Source: Janthinobacterium lividum
Lineage (GTDB): Bacteria > Pseudomonadota > Gammaproteobacteria > Burkholderiales > Burkholderiaceae_D
Length of the DNA: 64,000 bases
Reading direction: 5' to 3'
Assembly (NCBI RefSeq): GCF_023509035.1
Contig: NZ_CP075583.1
Location: 1,860,001 to 1,924,000, forward strand
Of the stretch, positions 63,552 through 64,000 are shown in pieces (positions within the stretch are counted from its first letter, which is position 1; each line of letters begins with the position of its first letter). The notes below the pieces were generated by a model that ran no database searches, had not been told where the DNA came from, and was given only the letters and a program-made list of their open reading frames with translations. Position numbers and translations under genes: made by a program.

Positions 63552-64000
63552 TTATGCACCTTCCGCGCGGGGCGCAGGCGCTTGCGTGGTGCCCAGGCGG
63601 CCATGCAGGGCCACCCAGCCGTCTTGTTCGGCCCACACACCCAGCTGGATGAACGGTGCATAGGCAGCGGCCACTTCTTCCGCCTGGCGTGCCAGCACGC
63701 CGGACAGGATCAGCGCGCCGCCATCGGCGACACGGCCCGACAGCATTGGCGCCATCAGTTTCAATGGGCTCGACAGGATATTGGCGACGACGATGTCAAA
63801 CTTGGCCGTGGCGTGTGCCGAGGTGGCAAACGTGTCTGGCAAGAAATATTCGATTTCGCACTGGTTGCGTTCGGCATTGTCGCGCGCCGATTCGATCGCT
63901 TGCGGGTCGATATCGACGCCGGCGACCGTTTCCGCACCGAGTTTCTTGGCCACCATGGCCAGGATGCCGGAACCGCAACCGTAGTCGAGCACGGTCTTGC
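63552..64000 (-). CDS. prmA: Ribosomal protein L11 methyltransferase PrmA, 3' part, runs off the window
   Basis: About 149 C-terminal residues of a SAM-dependent methyltransferase: motif [21 protein letters not shown], motif [21 protein letters not shown], and [18 protein letters not shown] (the N-I-L-S/A catalytic region). PrmA trimethylates ribosomal protein L11. The N-terminal substrate-recognition domain is outside the window. Confidence 0.93.
   Translation of the reverse strand, partial: KTVLDYGCGSGILAMVAKKLGAETVAGVDIDPQAIESARDNAERNQCEIEYFLPDTFATSAHATAKFDIVVANILSSPLKLMAPMLSGRVADGGALILSGVLARQAEEVAAAYAPFIQLGVWAEQDGWVALHGRLGTTQAPAPRAEGA

Noticed and set aside
1..64000. CRISPR arrays, insertion sequences, prophage genes, tRNA or rRNA genes.
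   Set aside because: No regularly spaced direct repeats, transposases, integrases, phage structural genes or cloverleaf/rRNA sequences were recognised anywhere in the window.

Overview
The window is a GC-rich bacterial chromosome segment. Gene content and order (DUF1841, PP0621, DUF3325/DUF3649, MJ0042/DUF3426-prmA, ampD-nrdAB, FecIR-type iron loci, qNOR) point to a betaproteobacterium of the Burkholderiales, most likely Oxalobacteraceae and Janthinobacterium-like. The family and genus assignments are inference. No phage, IS, CRISPR, rRNA or tRNA gene was seen.

Layout. 1-9.6 kb: 5' part of parE (minus) behind a LexA-type box, then kdpF-A-B-C-D-E for high-affinity K+ uptake, with four frameshifts. 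9.7-14.8 kb: TorF-like porin; a coupled ACT-like/DapA-like/ParA-like trio (minus); a class-I amidotransferase and an alginate-lyase-family protein (plus). 14.8-18.7 kb: an STN-bearing TonB receptor beside a single-polypeptide sigma/FecR fusion with an upstream Fur box. 18.9-24.2 kb: YbdK ligase plus antiporter, and MoxR-GNAT-VWA. 24.5-31.4 kb: two cytochromes c, then a nitrogen-oxide module: norR diverges from nirK-RIC-norZ, with three GGT-N7-ACC NorR sites and a sigma-54 promoter between them. 31.4-39.4 kb: housekeeping (DUF1841, mqo, rppH, proS, lytic transglycosylase, SWIB protein, ffh). 39.6-45.9 kb: a second Fur-box iron locus, fecI-fecR-receptor-DUF3649-PepSY-DUF3325. 46-50.3 kb: macAB-type exporter and an orphan substrate-binding protein. 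50.4-58.7 kb: lipoprotein, ypjD, PP0621, a receiver-less PilR-like activator, ampD, and nrdAB behind paired NrdR boxes. 58.8-64 kb: candidate sRNA, structured leader and Ala/Lys-rich histone-like gene, yggT, PfkB kinase, DUF3426 protein, and the 3' part of prmA.

The most unusual signal is a family of three ~112-124 bp structured elements (about 10.49, 18.80 and 37.92 kb). All three have the same orientation and start within a few bases of the stop codon of a minus-strand gene. They share short conserved blocks and at least three helices whose pairing is kept while sequence changes (covariation). The outermost helix is different in every copy.

Eight single- or two-base frameshifts are spread over six genes, most of them in homopolymers, so consensus sequencing error is a serious possibility. 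Four of them fall in kdp.
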